A stretch of DNA of 63,007 bases, taken from positions 1 through 63,007 of the forward strand of contig JBCCCR010000038.1 in the NCBI GenBank assembly GCA_039033415.1, written 5' to 3'. The notes below the pieces were generated by a model, which ran no database searches, was not told the origin of the DNA, and saw nothing but the letters and a program-made list of their open reading frames with translations. The position numbers and the translations under genes were made by a program. Below, piece by piece: positions 16,536-25,494 of this stretch; the first letter of the stretch is position 1, and each line of letters opens with the position of its first letter. This DNA is from Pseudomonadota bacterium. Lineage in GTDB: Bacteria > Pseudomonadota > Gammaproteobacteria > Xanthomonadales > SZUA-38.

Positions 16536-17018
16536 TCAGCCCCCGAGACCGGGACCGAGCAGCGCCAGGGTCAACAAAGCCCAAGCGCTCGAAAAAAGCA
16601 CGGGTTCCGCTCGCTCCGCGTGAGCCAATAGGCTCGCCGCTCCAACCAAATAGGCGATGGCGACGAGCACGGGCGCGCCTGGGAGCGCCGCGACGCTCAG
16701 GGCGACCATCATCACACCCACGCCTGCGTGCAGCAGCGCTGCCCAGCCACGCGACCGGTCCAACGCCAGCCAGAGCTGGATCACGCCAAAGCCAGCTGCC
16801 AGCGCGGCGAGCACCCGAAGCTGCTCCCCGCCGCTCAGCAGGGTCGAGGCGGCCAGGGCGGTGACGCCGAGCGCGATGCCGGTCGTCATCGAGCACAACG
16901 CGCGGCAAACGCTGCCGCTCAGGAAGTTGCCGAAGCGGCGTGGCGCCGAACGCCCACCGTTGGCGCTGGCAGACGGCGCGGCCGGGTTGCCGCCGATCAC
17001 TTTTTGCATTGCTGACAT
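16536..17018 (-). CDS. Small integral membrane protein, TetR-controlled
   Basis: A 160-aa protein with a polar N-terminus (about 1-30) and four predicted hydrophobic segments (about 42-62, 68-88, 92-112, 118-155). No family recognised. A strong ribosome-binding site, AGGAGG, lies 8 bases before the ATG. Immediately upstream (17038-17055) is a copy of the operator-like repeat that also precedes the neighbouring TetR gene, so this gene is the likely target of that regulator. The larger frame overlapping it from 16525 is an arginine/glycine-rich shadow. The function could be transport or membrane stress related; nothing in the sequence settles this. Confidence 0.75.
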   Translation of the reverse strand: MSAMQKVIGGNPAAPSASANGGRSAPRRFGNFLSGSVCRALCSMTTGIALGVTALAASTLLSGGEQLRVLAALAAGFGVIQLWLALDRSRGWAALLHAGVGVMMVALSVAALPGAPVLVAIAYLVGAASLLAHAERAEPVLFSSAWALLTLALLGPGLGG

Positions 17019-17037
17019 GATCTATGCCTCCTAAGTT

Positions 17038-17055
17038 ACCTACTGAAAAGTAAGT
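17038..17055. promoter_or_regulatory. TetR operator copy upstream of membrane protein
   Basis: ACCTACTGAAAAGTAAGT matches the operator at 17710-17727 at 12 of 18 positions, with an identical AGTAAGT half. It lies 20 bases upstream of the 17018 start, placed to block transcription. Confidence 0.6.
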
Positions 17056-17090
17056 ATTAACTCGAAATTTTACCGTTTTGGCACACTTAG

Positions 17091-17693
17091 CTAGATGTCT
17101 ACACCCGCCGCTGGCTGATCCGACCGACTTCGGTACAGCTCCTGGCGAAACTGTCCGGCAATCTTCTCCACCAGATTCTGGCCTTCCAGCCGCGACTGCT
17201 GCCGGGCGCCTGACATGGCTGCCACCAGCAGCTGCGCCTTGTCGGCGGCCTCGCCGACAAACCGGAACTCGCCGCTCTCGCGGCCCTCTTCCAGCACCTC
17301 GGTGAGAAACTTCACCACGCCCTGCCAAAATCGGGACAGCGCGTCGCGGACTTCCGTCGACAGACCTTCCCAGCTGGTGGTGAGCGTGCTCACCGGGCAC
17401 AGCCGAAGCGAACTACCGTAGTGAGTCTCGTAGGCAAAATAACCCTCGAGCTGCTCGCGCGGCGCCAGCGTCGCCCGGGCTTGCCTCATCTGCTCTTCCA
17501 TCTCGGCGGCAAAGTCTTCCACCAGGGCCAACCCAAGGTCCGCCTTGCTGGGGAAGTGATAGTGCACCGCCGCGTTCTTGATGCCGAGAAAACCGCTGAT
17601 GTCGCGATAGCTGAAGCCCTCAAACCCTCGCTCAGTCAGTAGAGACCGGGCGCGATCAATGATCTGTTCTCGGGCGTTGCTTAAGCGTGGCAT
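17091..17693 (-). CDS. TetR/AcrR-family transcriptional regulator
   Basis: 200 aa. The N-terminal helix-turn-helix is clear: AREQIIDRARSLLTERGFEGFSYRDISGFLGIKNAAVHYHFPSK spread over residues 6-50. The C-terminal part is helical and carries ligand-pocket features of the TetR group that includes CPVSTL (about 98-103), often found in regulators of reductases or efflux. It has its own operator at 17710-17727 (autoregulation) and probably represses the membrane protein gene downstream. Between the two genes lies a second copy of the operator. Confidence 0.93.
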   Translation of the reverse strand: MPRLSNAREQIIDRARSLLTERGFEGFSYRDISGFLGIKNAAVHYHFPSKADLGLALVEDFAAEMEEQMRQARATLAPREQLEGYFAYETHYGSSLRLCPVSTLTTSWEGLSTEVRDALSRFWQGVVKFLTEVLEEGRESGEFRFVGEAADKAQLLVAAMSGARQQSRLEGQNLVEKIAGQFRQELYRSRSDQPAAGVDI

Positions 17694-17709
17694 CTGGCCT
17701 CTCGCATTA

Positions 17710-17727
17710 ACTTACGTGTTAGTAAGT
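17710..17727. promoter_or_regulatory. TetR operator, autoregulatory
   Basis: A perfect inverted repeat, ACTTAC-GTGTTA-GTAAGT, starts 17 bases upstream of the TetR start codon and lies between it and the OPT transporter's 3' end. A second, imperfect copy lies at 17038-17055. Confidence 0.7.
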
Positions 17728-17797
17728 TTACCGAAATGACCCAAAGATGCAAGTCCAACAAAAGGGCAACAACCTCGGGCGAGGGCCCGCGCGCCGC

Positions 17798-19840
17798 TCA
17801 GCGAATGAGCGATCCGCGATATTGGTAAATGATCAGCAGCAAGAGCGCGGCGCTCCCCAGCGCACCGGCAAACGCAAAACCGCTGAGCAGCGGCAGCGGC
17901 ATCACAAACGCCGCCACGATGGCCACCAGCACGCCCATGAGCGCCTCGCCGGTAATGAGTCCGGACGCAATCAGCAGACCTTTACCCTGCCCGGCACTGC
18001 GCTCCGCTTCCGGCAGGTGCCGGGCTTTCTGCGCCACGCGGTGGGCGAGCAGCCCCCCGATAAAAATGGGCACCGACAGCCCGAGCGGCAGGTAGACGCC
18101 AACGGCTACGGCGAGCACCGGGAAACGGAAGGACGACCCCCGCTTCTCCTGGATCTTGTCCAGCACAATCAGCACCACCGCCAGACCAAAGCCCATAAAG
18201 ATGAAGTTCCACTCGATACCACCCCCGAAGATCCCGGTGGCAAGCGCCTGCATCAGGCCGGCCTGGGGCGCCGCCAGCGGCTGTGCGTCAGGGTTGATCG
18301 GGCTGGGCCGGCCGATCCCATAACCCTGATCGAGCACGCCCAGCACAAACGGAATCACCATCGCGGCGGCAATCACGCCAACCACCTGAAACACCTGCTG
18401 GCGCCAGGGAGTGGCGCCCAGAATATGACCGCACTTGAGGTCCTGCATGTTGTCACCGGCGATGGCCGCTGCCGAGCAGATCAGCCCGGCCAGATAGATC
18501 ACCGCGATGGGACCGAGCGTTGCTGCGACGCCGTCGCTGCCCATGAGCTGAAGGAGAATGAGGGCTGAGACAATTACGGTGGCGATGGTGACGCCCGAGA
18601 TCGGGTTGTTGGAGCTGCCGACCAGGCCCGCCATGTAGCCGGCAACCGATGCAAAGATAAAGCCGAAGATCAGCATCAGCGCGGTCATGACGCTGGCGAT
18701 CAACACGCGATCTGGATAGTCGCCCAGCGCCAGGTAAAACACCCCGAACAGCGGCACCACCGCCAGCAGCGCGACCGTCGCCACGTAGTTGATCGGCGTG
18801 TCGTACTCGGTGCGCAGCAGGCCGCTGCCTCCGTCCCCAGCCGATCGATAGGCCGCCAGGCTGGCTTTGACGCCGCTGGCGAGCGGCCCCAGCAGGCTGA
18901 TCAGCGACCACACGCCGCCGATCATCATCGCGCCGACGCCAATCCGCCGACAGTCCTGCCATGACTGGCCAGCGAGCGCGCCCCACTGGCTCGCCGTGAG
19001 CGTCGACCAGTCGATGGCCGGATCGATGCCCGTCGCTGCGAGAATCGACGCTGAATTAAACGCCCAGTTGAGCGGTACACCAATCAGCGTACCGATGGCG
19101 CCGCCGAGAAAAACCAGGACGGCGATGTTGAGGCCAACGATATAGCCAACACCTGCCAGCGCCGGGCTCAGGGTCACGTCACCGGTGAACAGATAGTTGC
19201 CTCCGAACCACGCGCGCGTTGCCGCCACGCCGCCGGCCAGCAGGCCGACGCCGGACTCCAGCAGCTTGAACACCGCGCCAAGCCCGGCCGCCTTCAGGAG
19301 CAGGCCAAAGCTCCGGCGGGCCGTGTCGTCCGCGCGGTACTCCGGGTGATCGCGGTCGGTCTCGATGCCGCCGGTTTTGAGCACCTCGGCGGTGGCTACG
19401 CCCTCGGGGAACTTCAGGCGGGCCTCAACGATCAGCGCGCGACGCAGCGGGACGGTAAAGGCAACGCCCAAGATGCCGCCGAGTACCGCAATGGCCACCA
19501 TCGGCCCGTACTCGTAGCCCGACCAGGCGTTCATCATGACCAGCGCGGGGATCGTAAAGATGATGCCGGCCACTAGCGACTCGCCGGCGGACGCGGCGGT
19601 CTGCACCATGTTGTTCTCTAGCACCGTGGAGCGCCGGAACAGCCGCAGCACGCCCATCGACGCCGCGGCCGCCGGGATGGAGGCCGACACGGTCAGACCC
19701 ACCAGCAGCCCGATGTAGGCGTTGGCCGCGGCCAGCAGCATCGACAGCACCGCGCCGAGCACAAACGCTTTCAGCGTAAATTCAACCAGACTTCGCTCGG
19801 GCGCCACCAGCGGCGCGGGTAACGGGGGCATTTGGCTCAT
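17798..19840 (-). CDS. OPT-family oligopeptide transporter
   Basis: A 680-aa inner-membrane protein with about 15 hydrophobic segments. Family hallmarks include KAFVLGAVLSMLLAAANAYIGLLVGLTVSASIPAA at the N-terminus (spread over residues 24-58), STVLENNMVQTAASAGESL, SNNPISGVTI and GDNMQDLKCGHILGATPWRQQ. Bacterial OPT members take up small peptides or metal chelates, probably with proton symport. It is transcribed alone, divergent from the DNRLRE-type gene. The C-terminus is short and basic. The substrate cannot be read from sequence. Confidence 0.95.
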   Translation of the reverse strand: MSQMPPLPAPLVAPERSLVEFTLKAFVLGAVLSMLLAAANAYIGLLVGLTVSASIPAAAASMGVLRLFRRSTVLENNMVQTAASAGESLVAGIIFTIPALVMMNAWSGYEYGPMVAIAVLGGILGVAFTVPLRRALIVEARLKFPEGVATAEVLKTGGIETDRDHPEYRADDTARRSFGLLLKAAGLGAVFKLLESGVGLLAGGVAATRAWFGGNYLFTGDVTLSPALAGVGYIVGLNIAVLVFLGGAIGTLIGVPLNWAFNSASILAATGIDPAIDWSTLTASQWGALAGQSWQDCRRIGVGAMMIGGVWSLISLLGPLASGVKASLAAYRSAGDGGSGLLRTEYDTPINYVATVALLAVVPLFGVFYLALGDYPDRVLIASVMTALMLIFGFIFASVAGYMAGLVGSSNNPISGVTIATVIVSALILLQLMGSDGVAATLGPIAVIYLAGLICSAAAIAGDNMQDLKCGHILGATPWRQQVFQVVGVIAAAMVIPFVLGVLDQGYGIGRPSPINPDAQPLAAPQAGLMQALATGIFGGGIEWNFIFMGFGLAVVLIVLDKIQEKRGSSFRFPVLAVAVGVYLPLGLSVPIFIGGLLAHRVAQKARHLPEAERSAGQGKGLLIASGLITGEALMGVLVAIVAAFVMPLPLLSGFAFAGALGSAALLLLIIYQYRGSLIR

Positions 19841-20009
19841 GAAGAATGAATCGGGAAACGGAATGGCGCGAATGGTAGCAGACCGTCCTCTCCGCCCCTC
19901 GATTCTGTGATCGGGTCCACAGTTGGCGCCGGATTATGCTTAAGCCATCCGCTGACAAGCGATGAACCGGTCATTACACTAGAACGCTTGTAGCCCAGGA
20001 ACTATCGCC

Positions 20010-20807
20010 ATGCATGTCAGTTGGAAGCGCGCCGCTTTTGCCGCGGCGTTTTTGGTCCTGCCGCTCAGCGGCTGGGCCCAGACCACCATCACCCTCGAGC
20101 CGAGCCGCGATACCTCGCTGTTTGCCGAACCGGGGCTCGACCTGAGCAACGCTCTGGGGCCTCACCTGTACGCCGGCCAAACCAACAACGGTGACAACCG
20201 CCGCGCCCTGCTGGCCTTTGACTTCAGCAGCATTCCGGTGGGTTCAACCATCAACAGCGCTACGCTGACGCTGACCCAGTCCATGGCCGCGCCGGGGAGC
20301 ACGGTCCGAACGTTTACCCTGCACCGCGTGAACGGCAGCTGGGGGGAAGGCACCTCAAATGCGGGTTCCCCCGGCGGTACCGGCGACTCAGCCACCGCGG
20401 GTGACGCCACCTGGACGGAGCGCATTTTTGGTTCGCAGTCGTGGCTCTCCCCCGGCGGTGACTTTGTTGCGACGCCCAGCTCCACCTCCGATATTCTGAG
20501 CCTCGGCGGGCCCTATGATTTTACGGGCCTGGCGAGCGATGTGCAGGCATGGGTTGGTGGGTCCGCCGTCAACGACGGCTGGATTTTGCTGGGCGAAGAG
20601 GACGACATCCGAACCGCGTACCGGTTCGAGTCGCGGGAAAACCCGACCGCCACGGCGGTACCTCAGCTTGCCGTGACGTTCGCCGCGCCGGTGACCGGCG
20701 GCGGCGGCGCGGGATCGGGCAACCCGACCGCAGTGCCCGGCCCGGGGCCGGTCGCCATCGTGCTGCTGATCCTGGCGATGGTGCTCGTCAGCCGACGCTG
20801 GTTCTAA
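20010..20807 (+). CDS. Secreted DNRLRE-type surface protein with C-terminal anchor
   Basis: 265 aa. Signal peptide about 1-23 (ending GWAQ). A DNRLRE-like beta-sandwich follows, with DNRRALLAFDFSSIPVGSTINSATLTL as its core (about 60-90), then DVQAWV. The C-terminus is a glycine-rich linker, then VPGPGPVAIVLLILAMVL and a basic RRWF end. This pattern of proline motif, helix and basic cluster is that of a PEP-CTERM-like sorting signal. Such proteins are often found in the envelope or exopolysaccharide matrix. No matching sorting enzyme (exosortase) lies in the window. A strong terminator follows. Monocistronic. Confidence 0.85.
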   Translation: MHVSWKRAAFAAAFLVLPLSGWAQTTITLEPSRDTSLFAEPGLDLSNALGPHLYAGQTNNGDNRRALLAFDFSSIPVGSTINSATLTLTQSMAAPGSTVRTFTLHRVNGSWGEGTSNAGSPGGTGDSATAGDATWTERIFGSQSWLSPGGDFVATPSSTSDILSLGGPYDFTGLASDVQAWVGGSAVNDGWILLGEEDDIRTAYRFESRENPTATAVPQLAVTFAAPVTGGGGAGSGNPTAVPGPGPVAIVLLILAMVLVSRRWF

Positions 20808-20830
20808 GCCAGAAACGTTGAGTCAACGGA

Positions 20831-20862
20831 CCGGGCGCCCGCTGGGGCGCCCGGTTTTTTTT
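20831..20862 (+). terminator. Strong intrinsic terminator
   Basis: A perfect 10-bp GC stem, CCGGGCGCCC (20831-20840) and GGGCGCCCGG (20845-20854), is followed by eight Ts. It ends the DNRLRE gene and separates it from the convergent S9 peptidase. Confidence 0.93.
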
Positions 20863-20884
20863 GCCCGGCCGGCTAGCTTGTTTT

Positions 20885-22861
20885 CTAGAGCAGGTGCTGT
20901 TCAAAAAACAGCACCACCGCCTGCCGATAGATATCCTGGTTAGGCTTGCGGGCGTAGCCGTGACCCTCGTCCAGCGCGTTCATGTACCAAACCTTGGGAC
21001 CCTGCTGACGCACGGCGGCCACTACCTGCTCCGCCTCGGTCACGGGCACCCGTGGGTCGTTTTCACCCTGCACCACAAACAGCGGCACCCGAATCTTCTC
21101 GGTGTTGTTGAGCGGGCTGATGCGGTTGAGAAATTCCCGCATCTCCGGGATACGCTCGTCCCCGTATTCGGGGCGCCGCAGATCCCGTCGATACGCCTGG
21201 GTGTTTTCCAGGAAGGTGACAAAGCTGCTGATACCGACCACATCGACGGCCGCCCGCAGTCGGTCTGAATAGTGCACCGCGCTTGCCAGCACCATGTAAC
21301 CGCCGTAGCTGCCGCCGATGACTGCGACCCGGTCGGCGTCCAGGTCGGGCTGGGTGCCAATCCAGTCAAGCAGCGCGCCGATATCCCGGACGGAGTCCTC
21401 ACGCTTGTAGCCGTTGTCCAGCGACAGATAGTCTTTGCCGTAACCCGCTGAGCCGCGAACGTTCGGTGCGATCACCGCCGCGCCGAGGCGATCGATCCAG
21501 AGTTGATAGGTGCTGCGGAAGGAGGGCCGGAACTGTCCTTCCGGACCGCCGTGAATGTTGATGATCACCGGGTGAGGCCCGCGGCTCCGCGGCTTGTAAA
21601 CAAACGCGGGAACCGTGCGCTTCTTGCCGTCCACCTCATCAAACGTGGGAAAGCGGACCAGCTCGGGCACCGAAAATTTGTCCGTGTCCATACCGCCGAC
21701 CTCGCTGTAGGTCCAGCGGGTGACCTCACCGCGTTCCAGCGGCGAGTCTTTGAGCGCCAGCACAAAGGTATCGCTGGGCGACTGGGGCGTGTTCAGGGTC
21801 ATGGCCAGCGCACTGCCGTCCGGGCTGAAGCTCAGGCCGCCGACGATGCCCACCGGCAGCCCTTCAACCCGCCGATAGGTTTGGGTTGCCGGGTCGAGCA
21901 GATAGAGTTTGGCAAAGCCTTCCTCGTTGACCACAAATGCGCCGCGGGTTTTGTCGTCGCTCAGTGTCATGCCCGTCACGTCCCACGGAATGTCTTCCGT
22001 GATGATGCGGGCGGTCGCACCAGGCTCCAGCGTTTTATAGGCCAGGCGAGCAAACTGACTGCCCACGTCGGTCAGGTAGTAGATCCCACGCCCGCCGCGA
22101 TCAAAGTCCGCAGCCAGATGCCGGCCGGCAACGTCGGGATTGCCTCCGGCGACCGTCTGCTTTTCACCGCTCGCCAGATCCACCAGGTAGATGCTCGAGC
22201 TGGTCGCCGACACATACTGCTGGACCAGCAGCTGCTCACCCTCAGGGCTGAAGGCCGCGGGTCCCCACCAGGCACCGTCGGGGGCTTCCAGCGCCACCTT
22301 GGCGCTGGCCGGCTGATCAAACGGCATCACCCAGATATCGTTCGACCGCCCGTTGCGACGGGTGCTTTGAAAAGCCATCAGCTCGCCCTTGTCATCCCAG
22401 AGCACTGAACCGTTGCGCGACTCACCGTCGCTGACCATCTGGCTTTTGCCGGTTGCCGGGTCGAACAGGTACAGCTGGTCAAACTCGCTGCCGCCGGTAT
22501 CCATCAGGAAGCTGATCAGGTCCCCGCCGGGCTGACGCTGTACGCCGGAGACGGGCTCGGAGAAAAAGGTGAGCTGCTGTCGGGCGCCGCCCGGCATCGC
22601 TACCCGGTGCAGCTGGCCGGTGTCGCCGAAGCGCGTTGTGATATAGAGCGACTGGCCGTCACGCGCCCAGGCCCGGAACGCACCGGACCGTACGTTTTCA
22701 TAGCGGTTCAGATCCTGGGCCAGCGAAGCGGGAATGTCCGGAATATCCGACAAGATCAGGTTCCCGTTGTTGAGCGTTCGTTCCGGAACCTCGTCAGCAG
22801 CGCCGGGCGCTACTCCCAGCACAAGCGCCAGCAAAGGGGTCAGCAAAAACCAATTTTTCAT
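20885..22861 (-). CDS. Exported S9-family peptidase (prolyl oligopeptidase type)
   Basis: 658 aa from the ATG at 22861, which has GGAGA 7 bases upstream and gives a clean signal peptide (MKNWFLLTPLLALVLG, cut near AAD); a longer frame to 22918 is less likely. The N-terminal part is a seven-bladed beta-propeller of WD-like repeats (to about 400). The C-terminal alpha/beta-hydrolase domain holds the oxyanion region INIHGGPEGQ, the nucleophile serine in GGSYGGYM, an aspartate in VQGENDPRVP and the histidine in LDEGHGY. It should cleave oligopeptides, often after proline, in the periplasm. Together with the OPT transporter nearby it hints at peptide use. Confidence 0.94.
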   Translation of the reverse strand: MKNWFLLTPLLALVLGVAPGAADEVPERTLNNGNLILSDIPDIPASLAQDLNRYENVRSGAFRAWARDGQSLYITTRFGDTGQLHRVAMPGGARQQLTFFSEPVSGVQRQPGGDLISFLMDTGGSEFDQLYLFDPATGKSQMVSDGESRNGSVLWDDKGELMAFQSTRRNGRSNDIWVMPFDQPASAKVALEAPDGAWWGPAAFSPEGEQLLVQQYVSATSSSIYLVDLASGEKQTVAGGNPDVAGRHLAADFDRGGRGIYYLTDVGSQFARLAYKTLEPGATARIITEDIPWDVTGMTLSDDKTRGAFVVNEEGFAKLYLLDPATQTYRRVEGLPVGIVGGLSFSPDGSALAMTLNTPQSPSDTFVLALKDSPLERGEVTRWTYSEVGGMDTDKFSVPELVRFPTFDEVDGKKRTVPAFVYKPRSRGPHPVIINIHGGPEGQFRPSFRSTYQLWIDRLGAAVIAPNVRGSAGYGKDYLSLDNGYKREDSVRDIGALLDWIGTQPDLDADRVAVIGGSYGGYMVLASAVHYSDRLRAAVDVVGISSFVTFLENTQAYRRDLRRPEYGDERIPEMREFLNRISPLNNTEKIRVPLFVVQGENDPRVPVTEAEQVVAAVRQQGPKVWYMNALDEGHGYARKPNQDIYRQAVVLFFEQHLL

Positions 22862-22933
22862 GGATGAATCTCCATCGATCCGGTGTGTATAAACGGTAGA
22901 AATGTGCCGCGGGACCAAGGCCGCGCTGGGGTG

Positions 22934-23554
22934 TTAGCTCACCGGGACTCCGGTGCCCTCAAGGCCGCAGTAGCCTAGCGGATTCTTGCTCAGATACTGC
23001 TGATGGTATTCCTCGGCATAGTAAAAGCCCGGTGAAAGCTCAATCTGCGTCGTGATGCTGCCGAAGCCCGCGTCAGCCAGCTGCTCAGCGTAGCGATCCC
23101 GAGAGTCCCTCGCGACCTGCAGGTGCCCGTCGAGCGCGGCAAAAATCGCCGACCGGTATTGGGTGCCGATATCGGTCCCCTGACGCATGCCCTGCGTCGG
23201 GTCGTGAGCCTCCCAAAACACCGAGAGCAGGTCCCCGAAGGCGATCACCTCGGGGAAGTAAACCACCTGAACCACCTCTACGTGGCCAGTCAGGCCAGTA
23301 CAAACCTCTTGGTAGCTCGGGTTGGGCGTAAAGCCACCCGCGTAGCCCACCTGCGTTGAGTAGACGCCATCAAGCTCCCAGAACCGGCGCTCCGCTCCCC
23401 AGAAACAACCCATGCCGAAGACCGCAAGCTCCGAACCGTCAGGAAAGGGAGCCGCCATCTTGGCGCCTGAGACGTGATGGGCCGCAGGCGCCCGCATCGG
23501 GTCGTCGCGGCCGGGCAGCGCCTCGTCTCGTTGCGGCATCTGGGTGTTTTTCAT
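22934..23554 (-). CDS. msrA: Peptide methionine sulfoxide reductase MsrA
   Basis: 206 aa. The catalytic cysteine is in the signature GMGCFWGAE (about 47-55), followed by [10 protein letters not shown] and the buried substrate pocket residues in [12 protein letters not shown] resolving cysteine lies in the C-terminal [13 protein letters not shown]. It reduces the S-epimer of methionine sulfoxide in proteins using thioredoxin. The N-terminal 30 residues are not typical of the core, so a start further in is possible (M20 or M33). The gene is divergent from the SLC13-type transporter. Confidence 0.96.
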   Translation of the reverse strand: MKNTQMPQRDEALPGRDDPMRAPAAHHVSGAKMAAPFPDGSELAVFGMGCFWGAERRFWELDGVYSTQVGYAGGFTPNPSYQEVCTGLTGHVEVVQVVYFPEVIAFGDLLSVFWEAHDPTQGMRQGTDIGTQYRSAIFAALDGHLQVARDSRDRYAEQLADAGFGSITTQIELSPGFYYAEEYHQQYLSKNPLGYCGLEGTGVPVS

Positions 23555-23649
23555 CGTCTTTTGCGTGCGTGGTGAAGCGAACTACGACACGGAGCATACT
23601 TTGCCACAGGCGCCCCCTCAACCGCTGGCCGCCGCCGCCCGGGACCTTT

Positions 23650-25491
23650 ATGATCCGCTCAATGGATATCACCATGCCCGATCCGCACGCCATAGCGGTA
23701 CTGGCGTTGACCGGATTGGCGCTCATACTTTTCACCCGCGAAAACATTCCGCTGGAGACCACCAGCCTGTTTGTGCTTGTGGTGCTGGCGCTGGGTTTTC
23801 GGCTGTTCCCCTACGAGTCGTTGGAGGGCCGGCTGGAGGTTACGGACTTTTTCCACGGCTTCGGGCATAAAGCGCTGGTGGCGGTCTGCGCCCTGATGAT
23901 TGTGGGCAATGGGCTGGTTCGCACCGGCGCGCTGGAGCCGGTCGGTCGCTGGCTGGCGAAGCTTTGGCGGCGGGGACCGCTGATATCCCTGCTCGCAACG
24001 CTGGTGATTACCGCCACGCTGAGTGCCTTTATCAACAACACTCCCATCGTGGTGCTGATGCTGCCAATCCTGATTGGCGTGGCGGTGCGCACGAACGCGT
24101 CTCCCACCGCCACGCTCCTGCCCATGGGGCTCGCGAGCCTGCTGGGCGGGATGTCCACGACCATCGGCACCTCCACCAACCTCCTGGTGGTCTCGGTGGC
24201 CGAGGACATGGGCGTGGCGCCGTTTGCCATGTTCGACTTTATTGTGATCGCCGGGCTGGCCGGTCTAGTGGCGATTGTCTACCTCTGGCTGGTTGCGCCT
24301 CGGTTGGTGCCACCGCGGCAGGCGCCGCTGGAAAACGTGTCATCGCGCGTGTTCACCGCCCAGCTGGTGCTGGACGAAGACAGTCCGGTGGTCGGCCAGA
24401 CGCTGACTCAGGCGGTGGAGCGTACTGAGGGGGCGCTGAAGGTCGAAAAGATCCAGCGCGAGGTGGGCGTGTTTGTGACGCCGCTGCCGGACGTTGAGCT
24501 GCGCGCCGGCGACCGCCTCAGCACCTCCGACACGCCGAGCCGCCTGCGGGAGTTTGCCCGGCAGCTGGGCGGCAAGCTGTATTCGGGCAACACCCTGGTC
24601 GACGCCGAGCACCCGCTCACCGCCGGCAGCCAGCAGCTGGCTGAGGTGGCTATCACGGCAGGGTCACGGCTCGTCGGAACGCGGCTCAACCAGGCCCGCC
24701 TGCAGAGCCGCTACGGGCTGCGTTTCCTCGCGCTGCACCGGGCTGAGCGCCAAGAGTCGCGGCGCAGCCGCGACATCGACGAAGTCACGCTGCTGACCGG
24801 CGACGTGCTCCTCGTGCAGTCCACCCCCGAAGAACTCACCAACACCAAAACCAGCGGCGACTTCCTGGTGCTCGACGGCAGCACCACCCTGCCCCACACC
24901 AGCAAGGCACCCATTGCGCTGCTGACGTTGATTGGCGTCGTGGGCGCAGCGGCACTGGGCCTGGTGCCGATTGAGGTCAGCGCCCTGGCCGGCGTTTTCC
25001 TGATGATCATCTCCGGATGCCTCAACTGGCGCGACGCGACCAACGCGCTGTCCTCCCAGGTCATCCTGATTGTCGTGGCGTCGCTCGCACTCGGCGTTGC
25101 CCTGATGCGCACCGGCGGCGCCGCATTTTTGGCCGACCTGTTCCTCGCAGCCACCTTCGGCCTGCCGCCCTCCGCCGTGCTCGCCGGCCTGATTTTGCTG
25201 ATGGGCCTGATGACCAACGTCGTTTCCAACAACGCGGCGGCCGTCATCGGCACACCGATCGCCATTGAGATTGCCACCCAGCTTGGCTTACCCGTAGAAC
25301 CGTTTGTTCTCGGCGTACTGTTCGGCGCGAACCTGAGCTTCTGCACGCCGATGGCCTACCAGACCAACTTGCTGGTCATGAATGCCGGGGGCTACAAGTT
25401 CATCGACTTCGTTAAGGTAGGCGTGCCGCTCATGATCCTGGTCTGGATCACTCTGACCGTGCTGCTGGTCTACGCCTACCAGCTCTATTAA
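23650..25491 (+). CDS. SLC13/DASS-type anion transporter with RCK_C domains
   Basis: About 613 aa from the ATG at 23650 (the frame is open for 294 more bases upstream, but that part overlaps msrA and looks non-coding; ATGs at 23662 and 23674 are alternatives). Two groups of helices flank a cytoplasmic region (about 215-400) with two TrkA-C/RCK-like domains (VVGQTLTQAV...GDRLSTSDTP and SRLVGTRLNQARLQ...GDVLLVQ). Substrate-site motifs are visible as FINNTPIVVLMLPI with STTIGTSTNL, and VSNNAAAVIGTPIA with FCTPMAYQTNLLVM. The family moves di/tricarboxylates, sulfate or similar anions with sodium. The downstream serine hydrolase starts right at its stop. Confidence 0.92.
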   Translation: MIRSMDITMPDPHAIAVLALTGLALILFTRENIPLETTSLFVLVVLALGFRLFPYESLEGRLEVTDFFHGFGHKALVAVCALMIVGNGLVRTGALEPVGRWLAKLWRRGPLISLLATLVITATLSAFINNTPIVVLMLPILIGVAVRTNASPTATLLPMGLASLLGGMSTTIGTSTNLLVVSVAEDMGVAPFAMFDFIVIAGLAGLVAIVYLWLVAPRLVPPRQAPLENVSSRVFTAQLVLDEDSPVVGQTLTQAVERTEGALKVEKIQREVGVFVTPLPDVELRAGDRLSTSDTPSRLREFARQLGGKLYSGNTLVDAEHPLTAGSQQLAEVAITAGSRLVGTRLNQARLQSRYGLRFLALHRAERQESRRSRDIDEVTLLTGDVLLVQSTPEELTNTKTSGDFLVLDGSTTLPHTSKAPIALLTLIGVVGAAALGLVPIEVSALAGVFLMIISGCLNWRDATNALSSQVILIVVASLALGVALMRTGGAAFLADLFLAATFGLPPSAVLAGLILLMGLMTNVVSNNAAAVIGTPIAIEIATQLGLPVEPFVLGVLFGANLSFCTPMAYQTNLLVMNAGGYKFIDFVKVGVPLMILVWITLTVLLVYAYQLY

Positions 25492-25494
25492 GTG

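Noticed and set aside
16525-17400. 291-codon minus-strand frame over the TetR and membrane protein genes
   Set aside because: Out of frame with both, and Arg/Gly/Ala-rich; both real genes have good ribosome-binding sites and operators.
22862-22918. Longer N-terminus for the S9 peptidase
   Set aside because: The inner ATG (22861) has a ribosome-binding site and begins a proper signal peptide; the extension would bury it.
23356-23649. N-terminal extension of the SLC13-type transporter
   Set aside because: It overlaps the start of msrA on the other strand and is Arg/Pro-rich, with no similarity to the family.
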